DNA from: Chlorops oryzae
Lineage: Eukaryota > Arthropoda > Insecta > Diptera > Chloropidae
Direction of reading: 5' to 3'
NCBI GenBank assembly: GCA_020466095.1
Contig: CM035806.1
Span: 62,974,253-63,038,252, forward strand
Length of the DNA: 64,000 nt
Numbering within the stretch: the first letter of the stretch is position 1; every line of letters starts with the position of its first letter. Under the pieces are notes generated by a model, which was not told the origin of the DNA, did not search any database, and saw only the letters and a list, made by a program, of their open reading frames with translations. The position numbers and the translations under genes were made by a program. Shown in pieces: positions 43,252-53,702 of the stretch.

Positions 43252-44967
43252 TGCATTGATTTTGATTTCGTAAGCTTGTGCGAAGCAATGAAAATACGTG
43301 ACGTCAGATTTGTTTTTTTGAAATATAACATAAAATTCGTTTTACAATTAAAAAATTTTTATTTAAGAATATTTTAAAAAAATACACTTTTAAACATATA
43401 TGTTAAATTGGTTTTCTTTAAAACAAAATCCAAAAAGTGCCTTAAAATGGATAATATCCCTTAAATTAGAACTGAATCACAATGCTTTTTTAGGTATCGT
43501 TATTGTAAGATGTTTATAAATATTTATAAACTATTGCCATGCCTATATGTAACTGAATATTTTCTTTGTTCACACTAGAAGAGGACATTAACTGTCCTAA
43601 TGCAGCCCAAATGTATTTATATAGATGCAATAAAAATATTTCGCACGCATTTTATATGGTACATAACGGATATACTTTTTAGAAAACGGATAATCCAGAA
43701 GGCGGTTTGTATATAATAATTATATTACGTGTCCTACCTGCATTTTGTAGGGCTATTCTATTTGTTCACACAACTGAAGGGTAAGAATAATTTTTCATTT
43801 CTCTAGGAATGCGCAAGACTAAAAGTGTACCTGTTTTCTTTTTCTAAAAAACTGCAGTTTTTAAACTAATCTGTATTGATTCAGATTTAAAAAAAAGGGT
43901 TACTTATTAGGTAAAAACAAAGAAATTTTAACACATTTTTAAAGGAATATTTGATTTGTTCGCAAAATAAAAGGATACGAATAATGTTATGTTATAAAGT
44001 TATGTTAACGCCTCTGAAGATGAAGCCTTTGGTTTCTTTATTGGTTGATCAAATTCATGGTCTGATTCTGAATCATGATCAGACATACATGCAAAATGTA
44101 AGGGCATATCTTTTTCGGCTTCAACTTCATAGCTAGTGTTCTCTGTGTTTTCGATGTCTTCATGTTCGAATTGCGATATCTTCTGACTCCACCAACACAC
44201 TTCTTCAAGCAATGCATCTAGACTTTTTCCTTTATAACGTTTTTCCATTGGCATAGTGATTTGATGGAATCGCTCTCCTTGTTCATCCGATTCGGTGGGC
44301 AATTGTTTTGAGAACTCATCAAGGTGATGATGCAGAAAATGTAACTTCAGTGTCATCGATACATTCATTTCATGGAAATATTGAAGCATTGTATCCACCA
44401 ATTTTCTACATTTGCTTGGCTGTGCACGATTCGTTCCTAATACACCCTCGATTACAGCTTAAAGTGCATCCCAGGCTTTCCGGTGATTGTTTTTCAGCAC
44501 GTTGGTGAAGCTTTCGCTTTTCATCAATTTTCTAATATCCGGGCCATTAAGTACACCTATGTTATGTAGAAAAAATTAAATTATTAATAATAGGTATGAG
44601 ATATATGAATATTAAAGAAAATTTATTTACCATTTTTAATTTTTTCATTGCTGAGTTTTGGAAATATGTTTTTCAAACAGTTAAAGATTTCATCATTATC
44701 TTTCACGGCCGTTTCGATGAATTTCTTAGTAATTCCTAATTTGATATGGAGTGGTGGCAGTAAGATGTCATGAATATTTTTTATTAAAGGCCGATTAACT
44801 AACTTTAATAGTTTTTCGTTTTCGGAAGTTCTTTCTACCCAGTCCTTACAATGATATTGATCTACTTTTTTTCGGGAGTCCCAATTGCATAGAAAACAAA
44901 AGTATTTTGGGAAACCACCCTTTATACCTTGCAATATGTTGACAACTTTTAGGTCGCAGCAAATCTT

Positions 44968-45536
44968 TAGTGTCCGACCGAAGGTGGATTTTTAGCCGAA
45001 GCCGAACAATCGGCAGAGTTGAAGACCGAAGCCGAATGCAAAACATTTTACAGTAAGGAAACAAAATCAGTCTTAATTCATTTGACAAGCACAAAAAACA
45101 AAATAACACCTCAGTAACAAAAAAAAAAACTTTCAATTAATAATCAAAATTAAAAAGCTTAATATTATAAGCTAAAAATAGCAGCTTATCAGCATTTTTT
45201 CCGAGGAGATTTGATCGTCGTTCAGTATACAGTTGACCGGCAGCGCTAAGGAGTTGTTCGCTGGCCACGCTTGTTGGAGGGGCAGATAAATATTTCTCGG
45301 CCATGCGTTTAATGTTGAAAAATTTTGTGCAATTGTGCAAAAATTTACGGCAATAATTCACTAGTGTAAAAGATCTCAATGAAGCAATTGAAAATCTATC
45401 GTAACTTTTTTACTTCCATTAAAATGCAAAAATATTCGGCTAAAATATTCGGCTTTTTCCAGCCGAAGCCGAAGATTAAGAATTGGCCGATTATGCCGAT
45501 TACCGAAGCCGAAGCTGAACCTTCGGTCGGACACTA
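44968..45536 (-). mobile_element. hAT remnant (569 bp) inserted in the pseudogene
   Basis: Ends TAGTGTCCGACCGAAGG are inverted, and the perfect 8-bp target duplication CAAATCTT lies at 44960-44967 and 45537-45544. Both subterminal regions repeat GCCGAAGCCGAA. It interrupts the host frame between 'WKIC' and 'CDLK'. Internally it keeps only the end of a transposase gene. Confidence 0.93.
45137..45379 (-). pseudogene. hAT transposase C-terminal dimerisation domain fragment
   Basis: Within the hAT remnant, AEKYLSAPPTSVASEQLLSA followed by AGQLYTERRSNLLGKNADKL and the stop form the hAT C-terminal region ('P.tS..sE..FS.ag….r..L….l..l…n'). Here the usual RvFS is EQLLSAAG. Everything upstream of this domain has been deleted, so the fragment is not catalytic. 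Confidence 0.85.
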
Positions 45537-46590
45537 CAAATCTTCCATTGATTTTCATTGTGTTTCATTTTCGTCAATATACTGTCCATTGTTTCATGCG
45601 TTTCCTTCATATTTGTGCCTAATGCTAATGGAATGGATGGTTTTTTGTTTGATACGTGTAGCAGCACAGCCTTCAAGCTTGAAACTGAGCCATCGATGAA
45701 TAGACGCCAATCGCTAGAGATATACTCCATTCCCAATTTATGCACTAAACTTTTTTTGTCATTGCAGTAAGTGAAGGTATTTGAAGTGTTGACGGTATAT
45801 AATTCCTGAAATTCAGCTTGGCGTTTCCTGTATGCCGTGGCGCTAACATCCTGCTGTGTGAGTTTTCTGCGCTTTAAAAATGAGGTCAACATTTTAGAGC
45901 TCCGTTGTGATAATCCCAACTTAGCCACAACATATTCCATTTCTTCTTGTGTTAGAGGTTTTAGTTCATCATCTTCTAAGGCATCCACATAATCGGGATC
46001 TAGCAATTCCATTCCCTCGGTTAAAGCATTTCTGTCAGTCCACGCGGAGAAAGCATCCGGACTCGGAGGTCTAGGTGCCTCGCAATCATAAGAAAGTGGC
46101 ACTGGTAGTGAGGCAGTAAAAGCAGCAACGTATTTTTTGTTTCTCAACTGTTGTTTATTAAGTCCAGCATTAAAATTAATGCACGCGTAGCACCTTGATT
46201 TATGATGTCCATTGGGGCCTTTTACCCAAATGACCGGCTTCGCAAAAGGCAACCTTTCTCTTCGGCGATGTAGCCAATGCAACAGATTATAATAGCACAC
46301 TCTGCACACTACGTTGGGCGTGTAATCTTCACCAGTTAAATATAACGATACCTGAAAAAGAATTGTGATTCAATTCTAATTTAAGGGATATTTCCCATTT
46401 TAAGGCACTTTTTGGATTTTGTTTCAAAGAAAACCAATTTGTATGTTTAAAAGTGTTTTTTTTTAAATACTCTTCTTAAATAAAAATTTTTTAATTGTAA
46501 AACTAGTTTTATGTTATATTTCAAAAAAACAAATCTGACGTCACGTATTTTCATTGCTTCGCACAAGCTTACGAAATCAAAATCAATGCA

Positions 46591-46690
46591 NNNNNNNNNN
46601 NNNNNNNNNNNNNNNNNNNNNNNNNNNNNNNNNNNNNNNNNNNNNNNNNNNNNNNNNNNNNNNNNNNNNNNNNNNNNNNNNNNNNNNNNN
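46591..46690. other. assembly gap of 100 N
   Basis: One hundred undetermined bases. Exactly 100 is often a placeholder, so the true distance is unknown. Open frames across it are meaningless. Confidence 0.99.
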
Positions 46691-46929
46691 GAAATTTTTT
46701 GCTACGGTTTTTCCTTTAAGGAATATCAAGAAAAATCCTGCTGAGATTCCTTACAGAGCTGGAGAGGGCCCTTATATAAAAAGTGACTCTTATATATTCA
46801 CTGCCTTTTAGTGATCATCTGTCGTATGTTTGCAAGTATTCATCCAAAATTGACAATGCATTAGATACTTTAGTCTTTGAAGTTATTTTATTTTATATTA
46901 TTATGTAAAATAAGGAATTTTTGTTGTAA

Positions 46930-47011
46930 TCTCCCAAAAAGCGGACATCTCCCATGAGCGGACAAAAAGGCCGCGACGGCGGGTGTCCGCTTATGGGAGC
47001 TTTCACTGTAT
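46930..47011. mobile_element. possible pogo/Tigger-like element end
   Basis: Two related words, GCGGACATCTCCCATGAGCGG and, further right, TGTCCGCTTATGGGAGCTTT, followed by CACTGTA, form a short palindromic terminus. Elements of the pogo/Tigger group often end in a CAGT…(AG)CGGACA-type sequence next to TA. The rest of the element would lie towards the gap; no transposase could be confirmed. Confidence 0.35.
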
Positions 47012-47206
47012 ACATATATGTACATTCAATAGTATACATAAGTATTTATAAATACTTCGATTTAAAATCTCTTTCCAAACTAGATTTCAACTATACCCAA
47101 ATAAATCGAAATGAAAATAATCTTCATTTCTTAAATGAACGTGAAAATTATTTCAATTGTCATGTTCTCGAGTGTCCGGAAAATTCAACGCTCCGCACAA
47201 TGGTCA

Positions 47207-48217
47207 ATGACAGTCGTTTCGATTATTATAGTCCTTATGCGCCTCCAAGTATGTTTTTCGTTTTAAGTACTTCCCGTTTATTTAGTTCGATAATTAGTTT
47301 CCCAAAACTATAGTTGCCTACCACAGGTCGGGATTCTACAATTGAATCTTCAGCCGCTTTCGTTTTTCAATGCCAGCTTAACGTGTCGGTATTCGAGAAT
47401 ATTTGATGGCGCACAATTAGCACATGTTGCTTCAGAAAGACGAACGATCGGAATGTCCTCTTTGCTTAGAGCTTACAACGGTCAGCAGCGAGGTGAGAGC
47501 CGACTGCATCTTTCGTTGGCTTATGTTGATCTCCATTTCAATCGTTCTCGAATGTCGCCATTGGATTTTCATACAAGCGAAAATGAGAGCTTGAACTGCT
47601 TTCATTATCGGGCCTGGTCACCAGGCTACCCCGAAAGAGTGTAAGTTTATCAGCCCGATTCTAAATATTCCCGGGGAAGCTTTCTGTGCGGATTTGAAAA
47701 ACAAAAATCTGCTTTTCTAAGCACACTGGGTAGGGAATATAATGGCAGCAAGAATTTCGAAAGTTTTTAAGCAGAGTTAATCACCTTCTCCTCTTTATTG
47801 ATGCTTAGAACACTTCCATTTTCTAAAAGCATAAAAGTTTCTAGATGAAAAATTCCCAGGATATATTCATGTAGAATAGGGCTGAAAATGTGACGACCTT
47901 TGTTTAAAAACGTTCGAAGTTGCTGCTCCCTTCATATTCCCTACCCAGTGTGCTTAGAAAAGCAGACTTTTTTCTTCAAATCCGCACGGAAGAATTTCTC
48001 GGGAACATTTAAAATCGGATGAATATAATGTTTTGATATTTCATTTTTTATTAATTTTTTTTTTTTTAGTGCTAAGACGAACACAAGCTGTGTGGCCATT
48101 ACAGTACAAAACTCCTGGATGACTGTAAATTGTAAACGAAAGCTGCCATATTTTTGCGATATCCACACAATAGGCAAATACTTCGATGAAGATGTTGAAA
48201 CTATCCAGTGTGATTAG
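47207..48217 (+). CDS. secreted C-type-lectin-domain protein, three exons, 167 aa
   Basis: Exon 1 (47207-47248) encodes MTVVSIIIVLMRLQ, a likely signal-peptide start. A 78-bp intron (GTATGT…CCACAG) joins in phase 0 to exon 2 (47327-47640). A GTAAGT donor and TTTTTTTAG acceptor join in frame to exon 3 (48070-48217). Exon lengths sum to exactly 168 codons. CTLD features: TC at 34, DGAQLAHVASE (~41-51), W111 in YRAWSPG, then Cys 126, NSWMTVNC (Cys 140) and YFCDI (Cys 148), giving the C1-C4 and C2-C3 disulphide pairs. The EPN/QPD and WND calcium/sugar motifs are not present, so classical sugar binding is doubtful. Cys 105 and 166 could form an extra bridge. It is flanked by TEs; whether it is expressed is unknown. 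Confidence 0.82.
47650..48025. mobile_element. MITE in intron 2 of the lectin gene
   Basis: Inverted arms of about 90 bp. Both contain GTGCGGATTTGAA and, towards the centre, CTTTTCTAAGCACACTGGGT followed by AGGGAATAT. The two arms differ at scattered bases. The element fills most of the 429-bp intron without touching the splice sites. Confidence 0.8.
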
Positions 48218-48936
48218 TAGGATGACCTACTTACGACCTACCTTGTATTGATCTAAATCAAAATACGATTATACGGTCGAAATTCTCTACAATGAACTCG
48301 TCCACAACGAGTTGCTCTCCATAGCGAATCTTCTCAAGGCTTTTTCGCTACATTTTTAGTAATTTTTTTTTTTCTCCGTATAACGAATTTTCTCTGTTAC
48401 GAACTTTTTTCCGGTCATTTGAAATTCGTTTTAAAGAGTTTCGATTGTACCCAGCGGCCAAAATGCTGCCTACAGACGCAATTAACCGTAACACATTTCG
48501 TAGGCCGTAGGCTGTAACGCATAGGTTCGTTCGAGCGCGGCCGTTTTGTAGATTGAATGCCTACCACCACCACATAATATAAGCTATTGGTGGGCAGTTC
48601 GCCTACAATCTTGTGTACTTTGTGAGCTATTAATATTCAGGTCGCTTACAGTCTCGTATGCTTTGTAGGCGGTAGACACTGTTGGCCACTGGGTATGTAC
48701 TTTTATAATTAATGCTCTAAAAGTTCAGGGTTTTTATCAATTTAAATTACAAATACATTCAATTTAAATATAAATAATCTTTACACGAAGCACATGTACT
48801 AATATTTTCCTTTCTATATATTCAACATTATAGAAGCAAAAAATTTTAAACAATTTCTGGAAATGAAATAAAATAATAAAAAATAATTTTTCTTAGCTCC
48901 AGATTCTCGAAAGTTTTTGGCCATGATTTTTTTTTT
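48218..48936. other. non-coding stretch, nothing assignable
   Basis: Includes a short stretch (48480-48700) in which words related to CGTAGGC/GCCTAC recur in both orientations. No gene seen. Confidence 0.4.
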
Positions 48937-49527
48937 TTATAATACAGAATATGAACTTCCACCTTTCAGATACCTAGAGTTATGTTGTTGAAAAATATAT
49001 TTGCAGAGTTTATCCAGCGCGTATATAACAGTGGGCGAAATTCTGAGTTCACATTTTTGATGAATCATCTTCTTGAATGCCTCCAGAAATATGCTGGCCT
49101 CGTACATTGTAACGCCATTCATAACGTGTGCATTCGAAAATTTGTAGACATCACTACAAGTCTTTCCCCAACTCTCCACGCCATTTTGGATGGCCTCTTT
49201 GAAGAATGCAAAAACTTTTTGCGCGTGTTCACTGAACAGGATGACATTGATTTTTCCATTACTTTTATCGCGAAAACGATTTATCTGATTATGATTTTTC
49301 GCATAGAACTCAATATAGAGTTCGCGAGCATATTTATGAAATTTATTCTTAAAGAATTCCATCATATTTTTTAGTGCAGCAAACTCCATTGGAGTAAGGA
49401 GCTCTCCTAATTTAGTACTACTATTTACTGGCGTTACGAGCCAATTGCGACCGAAATGAATAAAGGTCGGCAATGATTCCTCTCCGTTGACTAAATTTCC
49501 GATAGGAACTTGACAACCGACAGCCAT
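48937..49527 (-). CDS. hypothetical protein, 196 aa, single exon
   Basis: Open frame starting MAVGCQVPIGNLVNGEESLP and ending GGSSYSVL. I do not recognise the family. No transmembrane stretch or signal peptide is apparent. It looks mostly helical, with FFKNKFHKYARELYIEFYAK and VFAFFKEAIQNGVESW. Residue use is balanced, with three Trp and several Cys spread along the chain, unlike the low-complexity frames of repeats around it. The plus strand shows a 130-codon frame over the same bases, judged a shadow. It could be a real orphan gene, an exon of a larger gene, or an unrecognised TE protein. Confidence 0.5.
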   Translation of the reverse strand: MAVGCQVPIGNLVNGEESLPTFIHFGRNWLVTPVNSSTKLGELLTPMEFAALKNMMEFFKNKFHKYARELYIEFYAKNHNQINRFRDKSNGKINVILFSEHAQKVFAFFKEAIQNGVESWGKTCSDVYKFSNAHVMNGVTMYEASIFLEAFKKMIHQKCELRISPTVIYALDKLCKYIFQQHNSRYLKGGSSYSVL

Positions 49528-49804
49528 GCCGATGACATTTCCAATTGTAAATTTCTACGGTAATTGAAGTCCTCCACGCTCGCGCTTTATGGCTTGAAAT
49601 TTTATAACCTTAACAATTCCGATACAGATTTGGATTAAAACATTACGCGAACGTGAGTATTTCTATTCCATTCATTTATTTCCATAAGCTTACTTTTATT
49701 GAACTGTAACGAGATTTTAAATTATAACTGTTGTAGGAAAGGAAGAAAAAAATAGTCACAAAACTTTCTAGGATTACTACGATTACATTACCTTTTTTAC
49801 GCCA

Positions 49805-49808
49805 GAGT

Positions 49809-49841
<33 letters not shown>

Positions 49842-49912
49842 TGAGAGAGAGAGAGAGTGAGAGAGAGAGAGAGTGAGAGAGACAGAAAGAGAAAAAGAGA
49901 AAAAGAGAGAAA
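49805..49912. repeat. GA-rich microsatellite
   Basis: Run of (GAGA)n with occasional T, C and A interruptions. The Leu/Ser repeats in open frames on the other strand come only from this. Confidence 0.95.
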
Positions 49913-50936
49913 TATAAAGATAGACCCAGCGGGAAAAGGTAGACATTGGTAAACGAGCGAGGTAATCGATACAACATATCTCTACCACTTACCCGCGTCG
50001 ATGAAAATTAACACGGCGATGTCATTGAAAATTCGTTCGTTACCTCTTTCGCTTACATCTTTGTTGAAGAATTCTATGACGAACCCCTCATCAAAAAGTC
50101 TACGACGACTATGTGAGCAATAATTTTTCCGCTTCCCTTACCTTTTTCTTCGAAGCAATCTCCTATGACCCTTTCATCGAAGAATTCCTCGACGAATAAG
50201 GTAATCGAAGAACAAACTTCCGCTGGGGAGATAGAAAGAGAGAGATCAATATATTTATGGTACATGTATGCAGTCAACGATACGGATGAACATTCATTTC
50301 AGTTCTTTGTCACTGAATACGCAAGCCCCAAGAGGGCATTTACACATTAATACATTTCGATAACGAAACACATTTTTTGTTAGCTACCCTGTAGTAAACG
50401 AGCGGTCAGTTTGCAAAATAGGACCCACCTTAGGTGAGACTGTTAGCAACTAAACCATAAAAACTATGGAGCACGTCTAACCTAAGGTCGAACTCTATAG
50501 GTCTCACCGCTGACTGTTGCGTAACAGATCGAGGGGCGGTGAGTTCATTTTTTTTGCGTACTCTTGCTGTGCGCTTGTTGTTGTCTGCTTTAAGTTCGCA
50601 TTCTGATCGACGCACAGTGGCGCGAGTGCGGCCAAAAAGGAAAAAAATGAAATGATCAATTTCAAAACATTTTTAATGTCAATCTATTGGAAATAGATCA
50701 ACTTGAAGACATCAGATCACTTTTAACAAAAAATTCTGTTGTAAGTAAGTATTTCAGCCCATCAAAGTTGATTGACGAAAAAAAAAATTTCCATGAATTT
50801 TTATATGCAAATCTGTGGTTGTTTTAAATAAAAATGATAGTTTAATAGCTGCTATTATTTAAAAAAAAAAACCGGTATTATGATAAAATAGGTGTCTATT
50901 GTATACAAAAACCATTATTTTCAACATGCTTTCAAC
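49913..50936. other. non-coding stretch, nothing assignable
   Basis: Contains loosely repeated GAAGAATTC(C/T) and GACGAA words at 50065-50200, and an imperfect TTAGGT/ACCTAA pair at 50430-50485. No gene recognised. Confidence 0.4.
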
Positions 50937-52217
50937 ATATGGGCATTTCCATGAATATGTCAACCACGACTGAAAAAATGAAAGTGCTCGAAATTTTTTT
51001 CCAACACTGGCTATGGAATGCAAAAATACTAAAATTTAATTATCTGGAAGCATTTCCAGCCTATTAAAATTTGAAAGAAAAAAAATAACGGCTTAAAGTC
51101 AATTGTCTCGTTGATTCATTTTAAGCAGTTTTGATCAACTACTTCCTCTCTTCAAACGACTCACTTCAGCTATTTGTAACATTGCATTTCTACTCTCAAA
51201 TTATTGTTACAACAACAATTAAGTAGATTCATGAGCAAAGAGAAAAAAATGAGTTCGATTAGCGGTGTTTTTTTTTTTATTTTCCTTGGATGCTATTCTA
51301 ATGTCACGTACGATGACCAAAAACATTGTTTTTCTTCCTCATTTGTTATTTGTCGGTCGCAGGTGAACGAAAATTAATTTCCAAATCAAGGCCATCGGGC
51401 AAGTAATAGATTTAAAAAAAATTTTTTTTAATTTCGTAAAACAAAAAATTTATAAGCCAAGCAAGTTGGTCACGTACGATATCGTAAGTACTAAAAATGG
51501 TACGATTTGTTGAGAGCCCAATTGAAATTTGTTTTTTTTATTTTTTTTTATCATATGTCTAAAATTAATTACGAGGCAACAAGAGATGAGCTTAGAATGA
51601 GCAACAAATGAGCTGGGTATTCATTCAAGGGAAAAATAAGAGTTAAATAAGTATATGACAGGGTTGGGTGGCAGCGAAAACTTAACGCCGAATAATTCCG
51701 TAAAAACAATAAATTTAACCGGGACTGTCTTTGTTTGTTATAAATATATTGTTTTTTGAATCGAAAAAATATTTTTTATTGGTCATTAATGAAGAATAAT
51801 AGTGGGGGAAATTATGTCACGTACGATATGTCACGTAAGATATATGAACTTTGTTCCCTATAAAATTAACTAAAGATTTTTTTAATTTAAACATAACGAA
51901 TTTAAAAGGAGAAATATTTCACTAAGTGCAAGAAATTAGAAACAAAAAAATAAACTCCATTAATTCGCAGAGTTTTGCACATTTTTACAAGTACCTCAAA
52001 AGTACTTCCGTTTTTGGTCACGTACGATATAGCCCAAATTGGCTCGATTTTTCCGACTCAAACATTTCAAATCTACTTAATTTTTTTTTCAAATGATAAA
52101 CTCTCTGAGTGGAACATATCGACACCATTTTCTTGGAGTCCCTCCAATTTTTGTAAAATCTATTCAACTCTATTTGCGTACGAATTCCGCGTACGATTAC
52201 CTGGAAATGCCCATATG
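50937..52217. mobile_element. DNA element with CATATGGGCATTTCCA ends and CACGTACGATAT repeats
   Basis: The left end CATATGGGCATTTCCATG is mirrored by …TGGAAATGCCCATATG at the right. The word CACGTACGAT(AT/GA) recurs inside at about 51305, 51472, 51822 and 52018, with CACGTAAGATAT at 51834. Terminal and internal repeats of this kind suit a transposase-binding function. No transposase frame is present, and no target duplication was clear. Confidence 0.65.
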
Positions 52218-53299
52218 CTAAGTCCCGTTACTTTTTGTGAAATGGGTTTTAAAAGTGAAAAGTAAATCTTTCGCAAAACTTTGAAATTGAATAAAAAAAA
52301 AACTTATCAAAACTTATCGAAGAAATTCACAGGATCAAAAGTGAGTAATTTAAACTCTATAATAGAAAAAAAGAGAATGTGCGATGAGGTGCGACGAGCT
52401 AAGTTTTTCGTTCATTTCTACTGTCATCTTCTCCAAAAATTAGCGACATTTTTTAAGTCTGGTGGCTGCATTGCAGGGAAAAGCTACACAAAGATGCTGT
52501 CGAATTGGTTTTAAGTTTTTTGAAATCCAAAGTTGGCGAAGAAAAAGATCTTACTAAATTTCGTAAAAAGACTGATTTACTTCTGTTGAAATTTAAGGCT
52601 CTTTGGGCTGCTTCCCGGCACTTTAACTAAGGATAAAAGGATTTGTGTGCAAAACTAGTCAAGTTATGATTCCAAATAGCTTGCATTTGTATGAGAAGGG
52701 GAATAGAAGTGGATAGATTTCTAATAAAAAAAGCGAAAGTTTCCATTCAAATCTGAATGTATTGTTGAACAGCAAGGATAATTTCAGGAGCGAACGGGCG
52801 AAAGTGCTGCAATTTTTTCGCTGAATTTTCATGCATTTTCGCTGCTTTGCAATTTTCGATTGTCGTCGCTTGGACCTAAAATTTTTTTTATTTGTAATAA
52901 ATATATATTTTAGGTATTGAAATCCATAAATAGCTTATTAAATTTTTTAATAAGGCAAAAGAAATTCTATATGAAGAGTGCACCATAAAACTGTGAACTT
53001 TGAAGGCGTACAGTTTTTGAAGGGGGCTAGGTACCCCCATAAAAATTTTGGGGTCTATGTTTTCTCTCTCTAAATAACATTTAGACCAAATCTCAGCTTT
53101 CTAAAACTAAAACTGTGGAAATTAGAAAATCACTTTATATGGGAGGTGGGCGGTGCAGTGGGCGGAATTATATGATTTTCTCAAAATTTCTTAATTTGGC
53201 CCATAGTAATACTCCTATCAAGTTTCATTGCTCTACGACCACTCCTTCTAGTTTTGGCCACAGAATATATGGAGTCGCGACACTGTGCGACGTACCGTC
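52218..53299. other. non-coding stretch, nothing assignable
   Basis: AT-rich; short frames only. A 55-bp patch at 52800-52860 repeats TTTTCGCTG(A/C). No element ends seen. Confidence 0.4.
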
Positions 53300-53304
53300 A
53301 AGAG

Positions 53305-53385
53305 TTGATTAGCGTAAAGGGTAAGACTCTCGCTCAGGAACCAGGTCGAGGTTCGATCCCTGGCTCGGTTGGACGTTTTTTTTTC
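53305..53385 (+). ncRNA. tRNA-like segment with pol III-type signals
   Basis: TTAGCGTAAAGGGTAAGAC resembles an A box, and GAGGTTCGATCCCTGGC a B box / T-arm. A run of nine T (53376-53384) follows directly, as in pol III terminators. The D and anticodon arms do not pair cleanly, so this is more likely a decayed tRNA or tRNA-derived repeat than a working tRNA. Confidence 0.4.
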
Positions 53386-53631
53386 TTCTCTATTGCCTAG
53401 ATTTTTTTTTTATGCTCATATTTTAATTAATTTTTTTTATTAGTTAATTTTGAATAATCAAAAATTTTTTCTTTAATATGTAAGTATTTTTTCATATTTA
53501 AATTTTTTGTAAAAGGATTTATTTTTCAATTGAAAATTTTTTGCTATGAAAAATTCTATTTTATTTTACAAAAACTTGAGCACCCAAAAACTCAACTCAG
53601 CATTTTGATTAACATATTAAATTTCCTTGTT

Positions 53632-53702
53632 TAGCGTAATGGCTAAGACGCAGACTTACCAACCCAGAGATCAGCGGTTCGAGGTTCGTTCGAGACGAGA
53701 AA
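53632..53702 (+). ncRNA. second tRNA-like segment
   Basis: TTAGCGTAATGGCTAAGACGC (A-box-like; shown here as 21 bases 53632-53652 minus the first T) and GCGGTTCGAGGTTCGTTCGA (B-box-like) are spaced as in a tRNA. An A-rich run follows. It resembles the segments at 53305 and 32515 (minus) only in the promoter boxes. Confidence 0.3.

Larger units (their letters stand above)
44000..46351 (-). pseudogene. transposase-like protein of the WRLFID…GERFHQ family, disrupted
   Basis: Exon from 46351 (TTTTTCAG acceptor): SLYLTGEDYTPNVVCRVCYY, then a Cys-rich N-terminal region, LTQEEMEYVVAKLGLSQRSS, YRKRQAEFQELY, and SSDWRLFIDGSVSSLKAVLL. The hAT remnant (44968-45536) interrupts at …NQWKIC. Beyond it CDLKVVNILQGIKGGFPKYF and CFLCNWDSRKK continue to LLPPLHIKLGI, then a GTAAAT donor. 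After a ~70-bp intron come VLNGPDIRKLMKSE, an in-frame TAA near 44461, and HFLHHHLDEF, then SDEQGERFHQITMPMEKRYK. FID, DLK and the Glu in GERFHQ may be a DDE triad (inference). I know the family from many invertebrate TEs, but it has no settled name I can vouch for. Confidence 0.75.
43252..46590 (-). mobile_element. DNA element with ~220-bp TIRs, right end lost in the gap
   Basis: 43252-43470 and 46380-46590 are inverted copies. They begin TGCATTGATTTTGATTTCGT and share TACGTGACGTCAGATTTGTT and TTTTAAGGCACTTTTTGGAT on the mirrored strand. The right copy runs directly into the N gap, so the outer limit and target duplication cannot be seen there. The element contains a multi-exon pseudogene on the minus strand and a hAT remnant insertion. 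Confidence 0.8.

Noticed and set aside
46511..46811. Open frames spanning the N gap
   Set aside because: They consist largely of undetermined residues.
46954..47313. 119-codon plus frame upstream of the lectin gene
   Set aside because: It starts in an element terminus, and its frame does not join the lectin exon 2 in phase; the 14-codon exon in another frame does.
49783..49988. Frames dominated by Leu-Ser repeats
   Set aside because: Translation of the GA microsatellite.
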